From an uncultured Bacteroidales bacterium (GTDB lineage Bacteria; Bacteroidota; Bacteroidia; Bacteroidales; Muribaculaceae): a stretch of DNA of 64,000 bases. The translations under genes were made by a program, and so were the position numbers. The first letter of the stretch is position 1; every line of letters begins with the position of its first letter. A model generated the notes under the pieces. It was not told where the DNA came from. It did not search any database and worked only from the letters and a program-made list of their open reading frames with translations. This document shows positions 54,170 through 63,061 of the stretch, one piece after another. The DNA lies in assembly GCA_902786725.1 (NCBI GenBank), contig CADADP010000012.1, positions 1 to 64,000 on the forward strand, given 5' to 3'.

Positions 54170-55573
54170 ATGAGCGAATATCTACACACAGCACACCGAG
54201 ACGACACTATTTGCGCCATTGCCACACCACATGGCATGGGTGGCATAGCCGTGATTAGGGTTAGCGGTCCTGAGGCGCGGCAATGCGTGGCCAAATTGTG
54301 GCAAGGAGCCGACGTGATGAACATCACCACACACACAGCCCATTTGGGGCATATACACAGCGCACACGGCGATGTGCTGGACGAAGTGATGATAACCGCC
54401 ATGGTTGCGCCACACTCGTTCACTGGCGAGGACGTGGTGGAAATCTCATGCCACGGTTCAGAGTGGATTCAGCAGCAACTTTTGGAAGCACTCATCGATG
54501 TAGGTTGCCGCCTTGCCATGCCAGGCGAGTTCTCTCGGCGCGCATTCGCCAACGGACGACTCGACCTGTCGCAAGCCGAAGCCGTGGCCGACCTCATCGC
54601 CGCCACATCGGCAAGTGCCCACCGCATCGCCATGAATCAGATGCGTGGAGGTTTCAGCCGTGAGTTGAGCGCTGTGCGTGCCAAGCTTCTCGAATTCGTA
54701 TCACTAATAGAACTAGAGCTCGACTTCAGCGAAGAAGACGTATCCTTTGCCGACCGCGGAAAACTCTCCGACATCGCAACTGCCATACACGAAAGGCTGA
54801 GCCGCCTCGCAAATTCGTATCGCAACGGCAACGCAATAAAAAACGGCCTCCCCGTAGCAATCGTAGGAGCCACTAATGCCGGCAAGTCCACACTGCTCAA
54901 CGCGCTACTGGGCGATGACCGCGCCATCGTGAGCGACATACATGGCACCACACGCGACGTGATAGAGGACACCATGCTCATTGGCGACAGGCTCTACCGA
55001 TTTATCGACACAGCCGGTATTCGCGCCTCCAACGATGCGATAGAAGAACTTGGAATCCGACGCACGTTCCAGAAGCTTGACGCTTCAGACGTAGTGCTGT
55101 GGGTCATTGACGCCACAACCGATGAGCAACAAGTGCGCAAATTCAGCGACACACTACTGCCCCACTGTTCAGGAAAGACCTTGATTGCAGTGATTAACAA
55201 GACCGACCTGGCCGATGGCGAAAGGCTTGCTTCTGTGGTTAAGGGACTTGCGCCCGAGGCGAGCGTAGAGAAAATATCGGCCCACTCTCCCGGCGACATC
55301 ACACACTTGCAACAAAGCATTAGCCAACTCACCGATATTCCCGGTGTTGACCAGCAAACCGTGCTCGTAACCAACGCCAGGCACTACGAAGCGCTGAAAC
55401 TCGCATGCGAAGCCATAGAACGCGCGCTCAACGGCTTACGATTAGGAATTAGCGGTGATCTGCTCAGCCAAGACATACGTGAATGCATGCATCACCTTGG
55501 CGAAATCACCGGCGAAATCACGTCCGACGAAGTCCTCGGCACCATCTTCTCCCGCTTCTGCGTGGGCAAGTAG
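54170..55573 (+). CDS. mnmE: tRNA modification GTPase MnmE
   Basis: MnmE acts with MnmG to place the carboxymethylaminomethyl group on U34 of certain tRNAs. The 467-residue product has an N-terminal tetrahydrofolate-binding domain (DDTICAIATPHGMGGIAVIRVSG) and PGEFSRRAFANGRLDLSQAEAVADLI. The GTPase domain has G1 GATNAGKST, G3 DTAG and G4 NKTD. The C-terminal motif is FCVGK (a CxGK form of the family's C-terminal Cys motif). The start MSEYLHTAHRDD replaces a longer frame that overlaps the endonuclease gene. The last codons of mnmE are repeated at 62923-62940 and mark the island border. Confidence 0.95.
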   Translation: MSEYLHTAHRDDTICAIATPHGMGGIAVIRVSGPEARQCVAKLWQGADVMNITTHTAHLGHIHSAHGDVLDEVMITAMVAPHSFTGEDVVEISCHGSEWIQQQLLEALIDVGCRLAMPGEFSRRAFANGRLDLSQAEAVADLIAATSASAHRIAMNQMRGGFSRELSAVRAKLLEFVSLIELELDFSEEDVSFADRGKLSDIATAIHERLSRLANSYRNGNAIKNGLPVAIVGATNAGKSTLLNALLGDDRAIVSDIHGTTRDVIEDTMLIGDRLYRFIDTAGIRASNDAIEELGIRRTFQKLDASDVVLWVIDATTDEQQVRKFSDTLLPHCSGKTLIAVINKTDLADGERLASVVKGLAPEASVEKISAHSPGDITHLQQSISQLTDIPGVDQQTVLVTNARHYEALKLACEAIERALNGLRLGISGDLLSQDIRECMHHLGEITGEITSDEVLGTIFSRFCVGK

Positions 55574-55596
55574 ATTTTTGCAAAGAAAAGCATACC

Positions 55597-55692
55597 ATCT
55601 GCAAATATAGCCCATAATTCGCTTAATTTCAAACATTAAGAATTGTGCCCATTTTTGCAGATTTTTGAATTTTAACTTCGATATTTGCAGAT
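55597..55692. repeat. Three short TTTGCAGAT-type words at the left border
   Basis: ATCTGCAAAT (55597-55606, inverted), TTTGCAGAT (55654-55662) and ATTTGCAGAT (55683-55692) occur within 96 bases. The same three recur at 62964-63061, and three more lie at 62695-62703, 62810-62817 and 62908-62916. Spacing and clustering near the border resemble recombinase arm-type sites (inference). Confidence 0.6.
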
Positions 55693-55772
55693 TATCACCC
55701 ATTTTGTCCCCCATCTGTCCCCCGAGATAACCGAAAATAACCGAGGGACAAAAATATCTCATGGGTGGTGAT

Positions 55773-56650
55773 TTACATTTTCACTCGTGATTGAAGAAGA
55801 TAAACATTCCAACTTATACAATGTAAAGCGCCACCTTCTTTTGCAATTTCTGCCATTTCTATTTGACGAATACTGCAATCAGGGAAGGCTGTTTGAATAT
55901 ATTGTTGGGCTATTGTATCTTCCTAAATATCAAATTTTGGCATTATGATATTTTTGCCAACCTGAAGAAAGTTGATATATGCCCAATTGAAATTATAACA
56001 ATGTGAATCAACGTTACCGTTGAAACGCATTTCTGTTACTTCAAAACCATAACTTTCAAGAATCCGACGGATATATGCAGCTTCTTCAGGATAGCGATCT
56101 CCATAATTCCCCATTAATATACGATTATCACCACACCACTTGATGAAACCATCCGAATGACCATACACATCATCTTCATGTGATGTCCAGGGAATAATGA
56201 TGACAGGATGGCCAAGTTCTGATTCCAATAAAACTTTAAAGTTCACATCTCCCTTATCATATCCATTTTCCACAAACACGTTATCTGTCATAACTATATA
56301 AGGACCACATGCCACCATGTTTCCACCATCTATGATTAGTTTCGTGGAACGACAATTAATTCCCATTCCACGCAACACCTTTATTGGATCTGTTATTGTC
56401 TCTATATCCTTTTTATTTTTACTCTTTACAAGATAATCAGGATAATAACGATACTTCAGAAATTCATTCTCACCTAATTGAATAGGCATATAGTCACGAG
56501 CCCAATAATCATTTGTTAATTTTATTTTTTTGGACGCAATTCCCATTCCATAAACAAATCCTTCAGACGTTGATAAAATACAGGATATCCTTCATTCTTA
56601 TCTTTTAACTAAGGAGAGAAATAAACACGTTTGTATCTTTATCGTGAAGC
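55773..56650 (-). pseudogene. Agmatine-deiminase/peptidylarginine-deiminase family pseudogene
   Basis: This is a decayed copy of the gene at 63150. A readable stretch of 207 residues (55923-56546) holds DYWARDYMPIQLGENEFLKY, GGNMVACG, and EDDVYGHSDGFIKWCGDNRILMGN. It ends in a TAG at 55923-55925 where the other copy has Asp (FDID). After this stop the frame continues with EDTIAQQYIQTAFPDC and LHCISWN, including the catalytic Cys, to a stop at 55773. Upstream of 56546 the frame has lost one base (FYQRLKDLFME then a shift), and there is a stop and a further shift near DTNVFIS. So at least three lesions are present. Confidence 0.8.
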
Positions 56651-56768
56651 AATTTGTTGTTCATATCAATAAAGTTTATCCTTAGTCTTAGTATTCATCC
56701 CCCACTTCAGGCTCTGCACAGAGGTCAGCACCCTTGAGGGTACTCATCTCCTTTTTCCTTCCCAGTTA

Positions 56769-58055
56769 CTATACCTTCAAGCAACTAGGGAGTGTTATAC
56801 CATTCTCACTGACCACCTTATCAAATTTTGCTTTGTATGCAGCATTCGCTTCCAATAGGTGTTCCTTGAATATGTTTGACCATACGTACGGATAATCCGG
56901 CCTGCTGAAAATATCCACGAGCATATCTGCTAGTTCCTTGTTCACTGGCATGTGAGCTATATACCCGTAAAAGAAGTCATATTTTTCTCTACCGCATAAA
57001 ACGACATTTTTACTGGTATAGTCACCGTTGAAGTATTCTTCTTTCAAGGCATCGAAGAATCCATTTGAGTTAAGGATTAACTGTTCGTCTTCTGAAACTG
57101 TACCCATGCCGTCGTTGTTGTTAAACGAATGCTCCAACACCTTTCTAACTGCCTCATCCTTTTCATCAAGATCAATTAGCCCAACCATCAGCATTCTGGC
57201 CAGTATTGCTACCCTGTTTCTGCATCTCGCCAGATACTTCATCCAGAACTCTCTCGATTCAGGCTTATCAACAATATAACCCACTATATCAGGATGGTCA
57301 TTTATGAACTCAGCTTTAAAGCGTTTATCGCCCCTTACGAACTTTATTACATACTCCTTCAATTTCTCATTTCCGCTTTTGATAATGCTGGCAAGCGTAT
57401 TCTCATATCTGCCCGTAAAACGATAACCCATCACGCCATCCAGTTCTGCAAAGAAATCGTCCATCTCTTCTGGGCTCACCATGACCAATATCTTATCAAT
57501 CAGCGGTTGCAGTGATTTCTTAGGCGAAGTCTTTGTAACATCACAAGCATCCTTGAATTCTTTTAGCAACGTTGCTTTTCCACCCTCTACAGATATCTTC
57601 AACAAGTATTGAGTAAGGAAAGAATAAAAAGATAGCACATGTGAGTCATTTATTCTGTATTCTTTATAATGTGCGCTGTCATTACGCCTATTACGCCAAT
57701 AATCAAAATCCAGACGCAGGGAATCATTCATTGCCAGAACCGGGACTTCAGGAGGCGCAGCTTTGGCATTTGCCTTTTTCCGAATAGCATTGTTTACTTC
57801 CTCTTCCCACTCCTTATCCTTGGCCAAGTTCACCTGCATCTTCTTCCACTTAACAGCATCAAATCCAGCAGGCATATCTTCATTCTGTATTAACCTTCTG
57901 AAATATATCATCATGCTTTGATATGCCATGATGTACGCAGGTCTGAATATACCAGCATGGAAACACCTTACAGAATCACGAAATAAGCCTATCTCATCAT
58001 CTGTAAAGCTTGCCCTGTTATTCTCCACGAACTTTTGAAAATCTTCTACTATCAT
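56769..58055 (-). CDS. Protein with HEPN-like N-terminus, fourth gene of the defence operon
   Basis: The 428-residue product is not assignable to a named family. Residues about 20-155 look helical and like a HEPN domain: VRCFHAGIFRPAYIMAYQSMMIYFRRLI as the first helices, and WRNRRNDSAHYKEY with the motif R124-N-D-S-A-H129 (RX4H, polar residue after Arg), the catalytic signature of many HEPN RNases. The rest, about 160-428, is alpha-helical and of unknown fold, with GVMGYRFTGRYENTLASIIKSG and FMK-like helices. It starts three bases after the helicase stop, so it is part of the same operon. It could be an RNase effector (inference). Confidence 0.7.
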   Translation of the reverse strand: MIVEDFQKFVENNRASFTDDEIGLFRDSVRCFHAGIFRPAYIMAYQSMMIYFRRLIQNEDMPAGFDAVKWKKMQVNLAKDKEWEEEVNNAIRKKANAKAAPPEVPVLAMNDSLRLDFDYWRNRRNDSAHYKEYRINDSHVLSFYSFLTQYLLKISVEGGKATLLKEFKDACDVTKTSPKKSLQPLIDKILVMVSPEEMDDFFAELDGVMGYRFTGRYENTLASIIKSGNEKLKEYVIKFVRGDKRFKAEFINDHPDIVGYIVDKPESREFWMKYLARCRNRVAILARMLMVGLIDLDEKDEAVRKVLEHSFNNNDGMGTVSEDEQLILNSNGFFDALKEEYFNGDYTSKNVVLCGREKYDFFYGYIAHMPVNKELADMLVDIFSRPDYPYVWSNIFKEHLLEANAAYKAKFDKVVSENGITLPSCLKV

Positions 58056-58058
58056 CGA

Positions 58059-60380
58059 TTATCGAATAATCAAGTTTATTTTTCTCACATTCTTTCTCTC
58101 AAAATCATCAAGCGTATCATACGTTAACCTTATCAGTTCCTGATTGCCATTGCTGTTTTCAATAGCATCATAATACTTAACCACTTTAAACGATGCACCT
58201 ATATCGCTTGCCCTTCTTCCCAACATCGTGTCAGCACTATATTCCAGTCTCAATAGCAAAGCCTCTATGCCTTTTACCTCATCTACATTTCGTCCATTTT
58301 GCCTCGCGACGTAGTTCTTGTAAACCATATTAAACAAACCAAAATACTTCACCACTTGATACCGAAGCGTATTGAATACAAATTCTGAAGCTTTCCGGAC
58401 ACCCTTGTCAACATCCTGTTCTTTCCGAATATAATAGTTAGCAGAACCAGCAAATCCTCCCGAAACGAATGCGCCTATCATATCCACCAAATAACAGTTG
58501 TTCCTATCTGGAGCACAATTTTCTACAAAAAACCTTAGTTTCTCATTCCTCACTATTGGTCTGATTGTCCTGCAAATCAATTCCAATCCATCTCTGGTAG
58601 TTCTCTTTTGCCCGACAAATCTACTTATCAGTTCTTTAACTTTAGAATGATCTGCAGTGGAATAGCGCATTATCGTAAGATAAAGATACATCTTGTCATC
58701 ATACGATACCGTTCTGAAGGCATCAAAACAAGCCAACGGCATAAGTTGCCGTTCTCGCATGCCGTCAAGTCTGCTCTTGCGGTCAATTTGTACCTCAGTA
58801 AGATATTGCGGTTCCATCAATAGTATATCCACATCCTGCTTATCGTCAGTCTTTTCGTAAAGCTTATGTCGGATAGGCTCATCCTCTGATTGCATACACT
58901 TGGTGAACTCTCCATCAAGAATAAAAACTCTGCCCTGATAGTGTTTCATAAAACGACCAGCTCTTCCCTCTATGTTCTGAGCATCAAATTTCTTTAAATC
59001 CTTTGTACCTTTTTTCCCAGAGAGAACTATCATGTTTTTCGCGGTCGTATTAACGCCCTCTGTGATAGTCGTCGTGCATATTAACAGCTTTAGAACGCCC
59101 TCATTAAACAGGTTGATAATCTCTTGTTGAATATACTTTGGCACCAATCCATGATGTACACCCACGCCACGCTTCAGCGCTTTGTTCACAATCCATTGAA
59201 CACCCTTCCTTTCTGCAAACAGCCCGTCAAGATGGTTAGTAAGCGTAACCAGCCTTTCATCATTTATCAAAGAAAGAGCCTGTGGCCCTTCAATTAGTGT
59301 TTTTGCCCATCGCTCTGTATACTGCTTTTGACTGCAATAGATGATAGCATTCTCTCCTCTTTCTAACAATTGCTTTACAAGCTCCACCACCCTATTCGTC
59401 TTGTTTGTACCCGTAAATGAAAGACAAAAGCCCTCTTCAACTTCTACCTTTCTTGCGGTTTTGACAGACACTTCTGCTTTACTGACTACATCGTATTTGT
59501 TGTAATCTTCAATATCAAATCCATAATGCTCCAAGAATATCTTGAAAGAAGATTGCTGATTGTCCGCCGCATCAGGAAGAACAATGTAAGGACCGACCAA
59601 TAATGCATCCGTATGATTTTCTTTCAGCAACTCCGTTAACGCAATACGATAAGCGACATCTCTTTCATTTTCTTTGGCTACTTCATCTATGATAAACCCA
59701 TTATCAAGTTTATATACCTCGTCAACAAACACAAAGTCCAAACCCACACCAGTGTTTTTGTCTAAAAACGACAAATATCTTTCTGGCGTATATATAAAGA
59801 TGTTGCGAGCCCCAAGCTCTTGAACATCGCTTAACGTGTGTATTGTATAATTCTCTTTTATCCAAGCATATTCTGCATCCGTATGAATTTTAAATAGATT
59901 TTCCGACAATAGGGAAACGGTTGGGAATATTAGTGCTATATTCCTATAACCCATTTTTCGAACAACTTCATACACAAGAAATGTTTTGCCAAATGAAGTT
60001 GTAGCAGACAAAAAAATCCTATTTCTTTGGCCTAAAACAAAACGATTTAACACTTCCCATTGATACCGATGCAACTCCGTGCCTTCCGTGATGTGCATAG
60101 AGCTCTCGCGAACCATCATTGACAGTTCATCAAGAGTCACATCTATTTCACGTTCCTGGAGGTCTTGAACAAAGTTGCCCAGCATCGTATAGTATTGTGG
60201 AATACCGGCATTCATAGCGATATAACGCATGAAATGGAGGTCTGCCTGAGTAAAGCCTTCCTCTTTCACATCATTAAAGAAGTTACACACCTCGTTCAGT
60301 AATTCTGGCGAGGGCCTTCCTATCTGACGGCTATCATTGATGGTTTTTATCAAATGAGCGCTTCTTTCGTATCTATCCAT
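58059..60380 (-). CDS. hamB: HamB-like SF2 helicase of a Hachiman-type defence system
   Basis: This 773-residue superfamily 2 helicase has Walker A-like SATTSFGKT at residues 125-133, and DEVY at 220-223 in place of DExH. Motif GVGVHHGLVP lies at 405-414, motif V TTTITEGVN at 436-444, and motif VI QNIEGRAGR at 468-476. These resemble Ski2-like helicases and HamB of the Hachiman anti-phage system. The N-terminal 100 residues and the C-terminal about 250 residues are helical. It overlaps the HamA-like gene by 31 bases. Hachiman helicases are thought to sense damaged or unusual DNA and release the HamA nuclease. Confidence 0.8.
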   Translation of the reverse strand: MDRYERSAHLIKTINDSRQIGRPSPELLNEVCNFFNDVKEEGFTQADLHFMRYIAMNAGIPQYYTMLGNFVQDLQEREIDVTLDELSMMVRESSMHITEGTELHRYQWEVLNRFVLGQRNRIFLSATTSFGKTFLVYEVVRKMGYRNIALIFPTVSLLSENLFKIHTDAEYAWIKENYTIHTLSDVQELGARNIFIYTPERYLSFLDKNTGVGLDFVFVDEVYKLDNGFIIDEVAKENERDVAYRIALTELLKENHTDALLVGPYIVLPDAADNQQSSFKIFLEHYGFDIEDYNKYDVVSKAEVSVKTARKVEVEEGFCLSFTGTNKTNRVVELVKQLLERGENAIIYCSQKQYTERWAKTLIEGPQALSLINDERLVTLTNHLDGLFAERKGVQWIVNKALKRGVGVHHGLVPKYIQQEIINLFNEGVLKLLICTTTITEGVNTTAKNMIVLSGKKGTKDLKKFDAQNIEGRAGRFMKHYQGRVFILDGEFTKCMQSEDEPIRHKLYEKTDDKQDVDILLMEPQYLTEVQIDRKSRLDGMRERQLMPLACFDAFRTVSYDDKMYLYLTIMRYSTADHSKVKELISRFVGQKRTTRDGLELICRTIRPIVRNEKLRFFVENCAPDRNNCYLVDMIGAFVSGGFAGSANYYIRKEQDVDKGVRKASEFVFNTLRYQVVKYFGLFNMVYKNYVARQNGRNVDEVKGIEALLLRLEYSADTMLGRRASDIGASFKVVKYYDAIENSNGNQELIRLTYDTLDDFERKNVRKINLIIR

Positions 60381-61285
60381 GACAGCACTTGAGTTTTAAT
60401 TGTCTTTGCAGATTTAACAGGAAGAAGCATAAAGAATAACTTCGTGGGGATAGCAACATTATATACAATAGCTGGAAATTCTCTGTTGATATATTCTACT
60501 ACCTCCTTAATTATGTCATCATAAGTTTGGTCTTTATCATCAAAAATCACCACCATTGGATAAACCAATGTCATGTTATACCTTATCAACTCATCTTTGA
60601 TGATAATGCTTGGATTATCCAACCAAGCGTTAATGATGCGGTCTATTTGGCTCCTTGGATTTACCTTCTTCACATGCTGTGAAATATCAAGTATGTTTGC
60701 CTCTAAATAATCATCAGATAAAGAAGTTCCAACTTTTTTTAGAATCTTTTTGACAGCTTCAGTATAGCTTTGGTAAAACTTCACCTCGCCAAACCATAAT
60801 TCTACTGCACCATTGCGTTCTACCATTTGATAGGTATCATATCCCGTCACCTCAGCATTCGCAGTTGGTTGATAAAACCAACCACGGGAAATGACAGTAT
60901 TTGCATTGTGATAATACTGTAGAAACAGAAAGAGAAGCACTTCGCCATAAAAACCATATTTCAATCTTATGTCTTCTTCTGCCGCCGCATTATACTTAAG
61001 TTTGGTTTTAAGGGCAATAATTTGAGCATCACTCAGCCTATCTAGATAGGAATCAAGGTTATCGAATGAGTACTCAACGATGCCATTGTATATAACCTTT
61101 GCCAAATCTTGATCAGAAGATAGGACATGAAAACATTCGTCATTCTGCGTCGATACTGCAATCTGCGGTATTGAATTATTGGCTAAAGGTAAAGTGTACA
61201 TTAGGCCAACTGTTCTTGATAACAAGTTTTCTAATTGCGGTCTCATATTGAATTTCAATTTAGAAATGTAAGGAAACAATTTCAT
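60350..61285 (-). CDS. hamA: HamA-like DUF1837 nuclease of a Hachiman-type defence system
   Basis: The 311-residue product fits the DUF1837/HamA family, a PD-(D/E)xK-type nuclease. Visible residues are YGEVLLFLFLQYY (Glu115), VTGYDTY (Asp150) and ELWFGEVKFYQSY (Glu167, Lys169 in ExK), in the expected spacing. The start at 61285 is an ATG overlapping the fic stop as ATGA; the longer version begins at a TTG. In characterised systems HamA cuts DNA after activation by HamB. Gene order hamA-hamB and overlap support the assignment. Confidence 0.82.
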   Translation of the reverse strand: MKLFPYISKLKFNMRPQLENLLSRTVGLMYTLPLANNSIPQIAVSTQNDECFHVLSSDQDLAKVIYNGIVEYSFDNLDSYLDRLSDAQIIALKTKLKYNAAAEEDIRLKYGFYGEVLLFLFLQYYHNANTVISRGWFYQPTANAEVTGYDTYQMVERNGAVELWFGEVKFYQSYTEAVKKILKKVGTSLSDDYLEANILDISQHVKKVNPRSQIDRIINAWLDNPSIIIKDELIRYNMTLVYPMVVIFDDKDQTYDDIIKEVVEYINREFPAIVYNVAIPTKLFFMLLPVKSAKTIKTQVLSWIDTKEALI

Positions 61286-62349
61286 TGCACCATAAACACT
61301 CTCCAATTACCATCTTTCTCTCCGCGTTCTACATACTTCTTCTGAATAAGCTGGTCGAGGAGTTTCTGAATGGCAGCAATACTGATGCCTGTTATTTCTT
61401 TCATATCTGCCAACGTAAGCGTAGGTTGTGTTCGCATAGCATTCAGTATTTTAGTATAGTTTGGTGTACGGAAAGCTATCCGTTCACCATCATACCACCA
61501 TACATTTTCATCCTTTTCACTCACAAAGAGTACATCATTATAAACCTCAGTAGCTACCAATTCATTGAAGTATTTCAGAAACGGTTTGATGTCCTTAATA
61601 TCTGCATGTGCGCCATCAGCTGGCACAGGGCCTACCTCAATATCTGTCTGATGCAAAGCCTCTAAATACTCACTTTTTTTACGACTACGCACTACAATCA
61701 TCGGATAATCATGACGAGATAGAATAAAGTTCACCATCAGTCGGGCTATACGCCCATTACCATCCTCAAATGGGTGTATACGGATGTATCTGTAATGGAA
61801 TAATGCGGCTAACTCCACTGGAGAAAGTTTTCCGTCCTGTTCTGCCTCGTTATACCAATCCACCAAATCGGTCATCAAGCTGGGAGTTTCCTCTGGTGAG
61901 GCGTATTCGAATCGATCGCCATAGCGAGTGATGACGCTGTTTGGACGAGTCTTATATTGTCCTGCATGGATGACGTAGCTTGTTTGTACGCCTCCAGGGA
62001 GTTCACGATATACGGTATAATCTTCACGTAACAAGGTTTTATGTAATGTCCGGATAAAGTTCTGTGTTAGCGGAACCTCCTTCACGGATGCCTCTTCAGA
62101 CATCATACGGAGTCCCACGTTACTCGCAGTCATCTCCTGTACATCACGCACATCAGCTTCTCCTATTACCTTTCCAAATAACAAAAGAATTTCAGTCTGA
62201 CCATAAGTCAGGGTGTTACCTTCAATATGATTGCTATTGTAATTGAAGTCCACAGTGAAACGACGGCTAAGTCTATCTCTGTCTTTTTCAGACAATGGTT
62301 GAATATTTTGCCATGCTGCCAATGCCTTCTTAATATTCAGATACTTCAT
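61282..62349 (-). CDS. Fic domain protein with N-terminal inhibitory helix and wHTH end
   Basis: Fic enzymes transfer AMP (or related groups) to a hydroxyl of a target protein. The 355-residue product has the complete catalytic motif HPFEDGNGRIAR (His192-Arg203). The auto-inhibitory motif (S/T)xxxE(G/N) is also present as S39-N-H-I-E43-G44, placing it in the class with an inhibitory helix N-terminal to the Fic core. The C-terminal 70 residues (TLADMKEITGISIAAIQKLLDQLIQKKYVER) form a winged helix-turn-helix. It is the first gene of the operon, and the wHTH could bind the inverted repeat just upstream for autoregulation (inference). Confidence 0.88.
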   Translation of the reverse strand: MKYLNIKKALAAWQNIQPLSEKDRDRLSRRFTVDFNYNSNHIEGNTLTYGQTEILLLFGKVIGEADVRDVQEMTASNVGLRMMSEEASVKEVPLTQNFIRTLHKTLLREDYTVYRELPGGVQTSYVIHAGQYKTRPNSVITRYGDRFEYASPEETPSLMTDLVDWYNEAEQDGKLSPVELAALFHYRYIRIHPFEDGNGRIARLMVNFILSRHDYPMIVVRSRKKSEYLEALHQTDIEVGPVPADGAHADIKDIKPFLKYFNELVATEVYNDVLFVSEKDENVWWYDGERIAFRTPNYTKILNAMRTQPTLTLADMKEITGISIAAIQKLLDQLIQKKYVERGEKDGNWRVFMVQ

Positions 62350-62379
62350 ACGGTCACAATATATATTATATTAATGCCA

Positions 62380-62387
62380 CAAAGATA
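62380..62387 (-). promoter_or_regulatory. Predicted -7 element of the fic-hamAB-HEPN operon
   Basis: TATCTTTG on the minus strand lies 31 bases before the fic ATG. The expected -33 region overlaps the inverted repeat at 62405-62422. Confidence 0.55.
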
Positions 62388-62404
62388 CAAAATATTTTTG
62401 ATAT

Positions 62405-62422
62405 GGTTGTATCATTACAACC
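62405..62422. promoter_or_regulatory. Candidate operator of the defence operon
   Basis: GGTTGTA (62405-62411), TCAT and TACAACC (62416-62422) form a 7-bp perfect inverted repeat at the place of the -33 element. Such overlap is typical of a repressor site; the Fic wHTH is the obvious candidate protein. The interval 62423-62921 holds no gene that I can support: only short, A/T-rich frames without family signs. Confidence 0.5.
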
Positions 62423-62694
62423 TTTTTTAAAAGATTCAATCGTTTTTTATCGAAACTCCACAAAAAGCACATTAAAAAAAAACTTTTATCTGAACATTAC
62501 GGAGTCTCAAACACCATTAGAAGATGTAAATATGAATTGCCATCAAAAGAAAAAGAGGTCGATTGGATCAATTACACGACTCAGTGTAGTTTATTCCCAT
62601 ATTATATATCTATAACCTAAACTAAACCTTAATGCAAGAATGTGCAAAAATCCGCGTTAAAAAGTGTAAACGTGCAAAGAACTGGAAAATCGTT

Positions 62695-63061
62695 TTTGCA
62701 GATGTTTGCATTTTCTTTTTTTGACGGCAGTCATATTTAACTTCGTTTTCTTCCGTCACGACTCGGCAGAGTTCAAGCCCGCTTGACTCTACTCTCGCTG
62801 CTCCGTCAGTTGCAGATTTTTGCCTATTTTGCGTCCCCCACCGTACCTCGGAGTCACTTTAGTCACCCCAAAACAAAAGTATCTACGTTGATTATCAGCT
62901 ACTTATGTTTGCAGATAGTAACTTCTGCGTGGGAAAGTGATTTTTTGCAAAGAAAAGCATACTATCTGCAAATATAGCTCATAAATCGCAAAATTTCAAG
63001 CATTTAAAATTTCGTCCATTTTTTTGCAGATTTTTGATTTTTAACTTCGATATTTGCAGAT
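62695..63061. repeat. Six TTTGCAGAT-type words at the right border
   Basis: Copies at 62695-62703, 62810-62817 (TTGCAGAT), 62908-62916, 62964-62973 (inverted), 63023-63031 and 63052-63061. With the three at the left border, nine copies cluster at the two repeat ends. Confidence 0.6.

Larger units (their letters stand above)
55555..56650. repeat. Left copy of a 1.1-kb direct repeat, likely attachment-site side
   Basis: From the last codons of mnmE (CTTCTGCGTGGG) the sequence is repeated, in the same direction, from 62922. The shared content is the mnmE end, a spacer with GCAAAGAAAAGCATAC and the hairpin-forming TGTCCCCCGAG...GAGGGACA, and an agmatine-deiminase-like gene. Similarity is high but not perfect in the spacer. 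The left copy contains the decayed gene. Confidence 0.8.

Noticed and set aside
62403..62977. Two small plus-strand frames between fic and the right repeat
   Set aside because: They have no family signs, low complexity, and cross the promoter, the operator and the mnmE remnant; they are more likely chance frames.
55597..63061. Short repeats considered as a CRISPR array
   Set aside because: The words are 8-10 bases, irregularly spaced, in both directions, and no spacer or cas gene is present.
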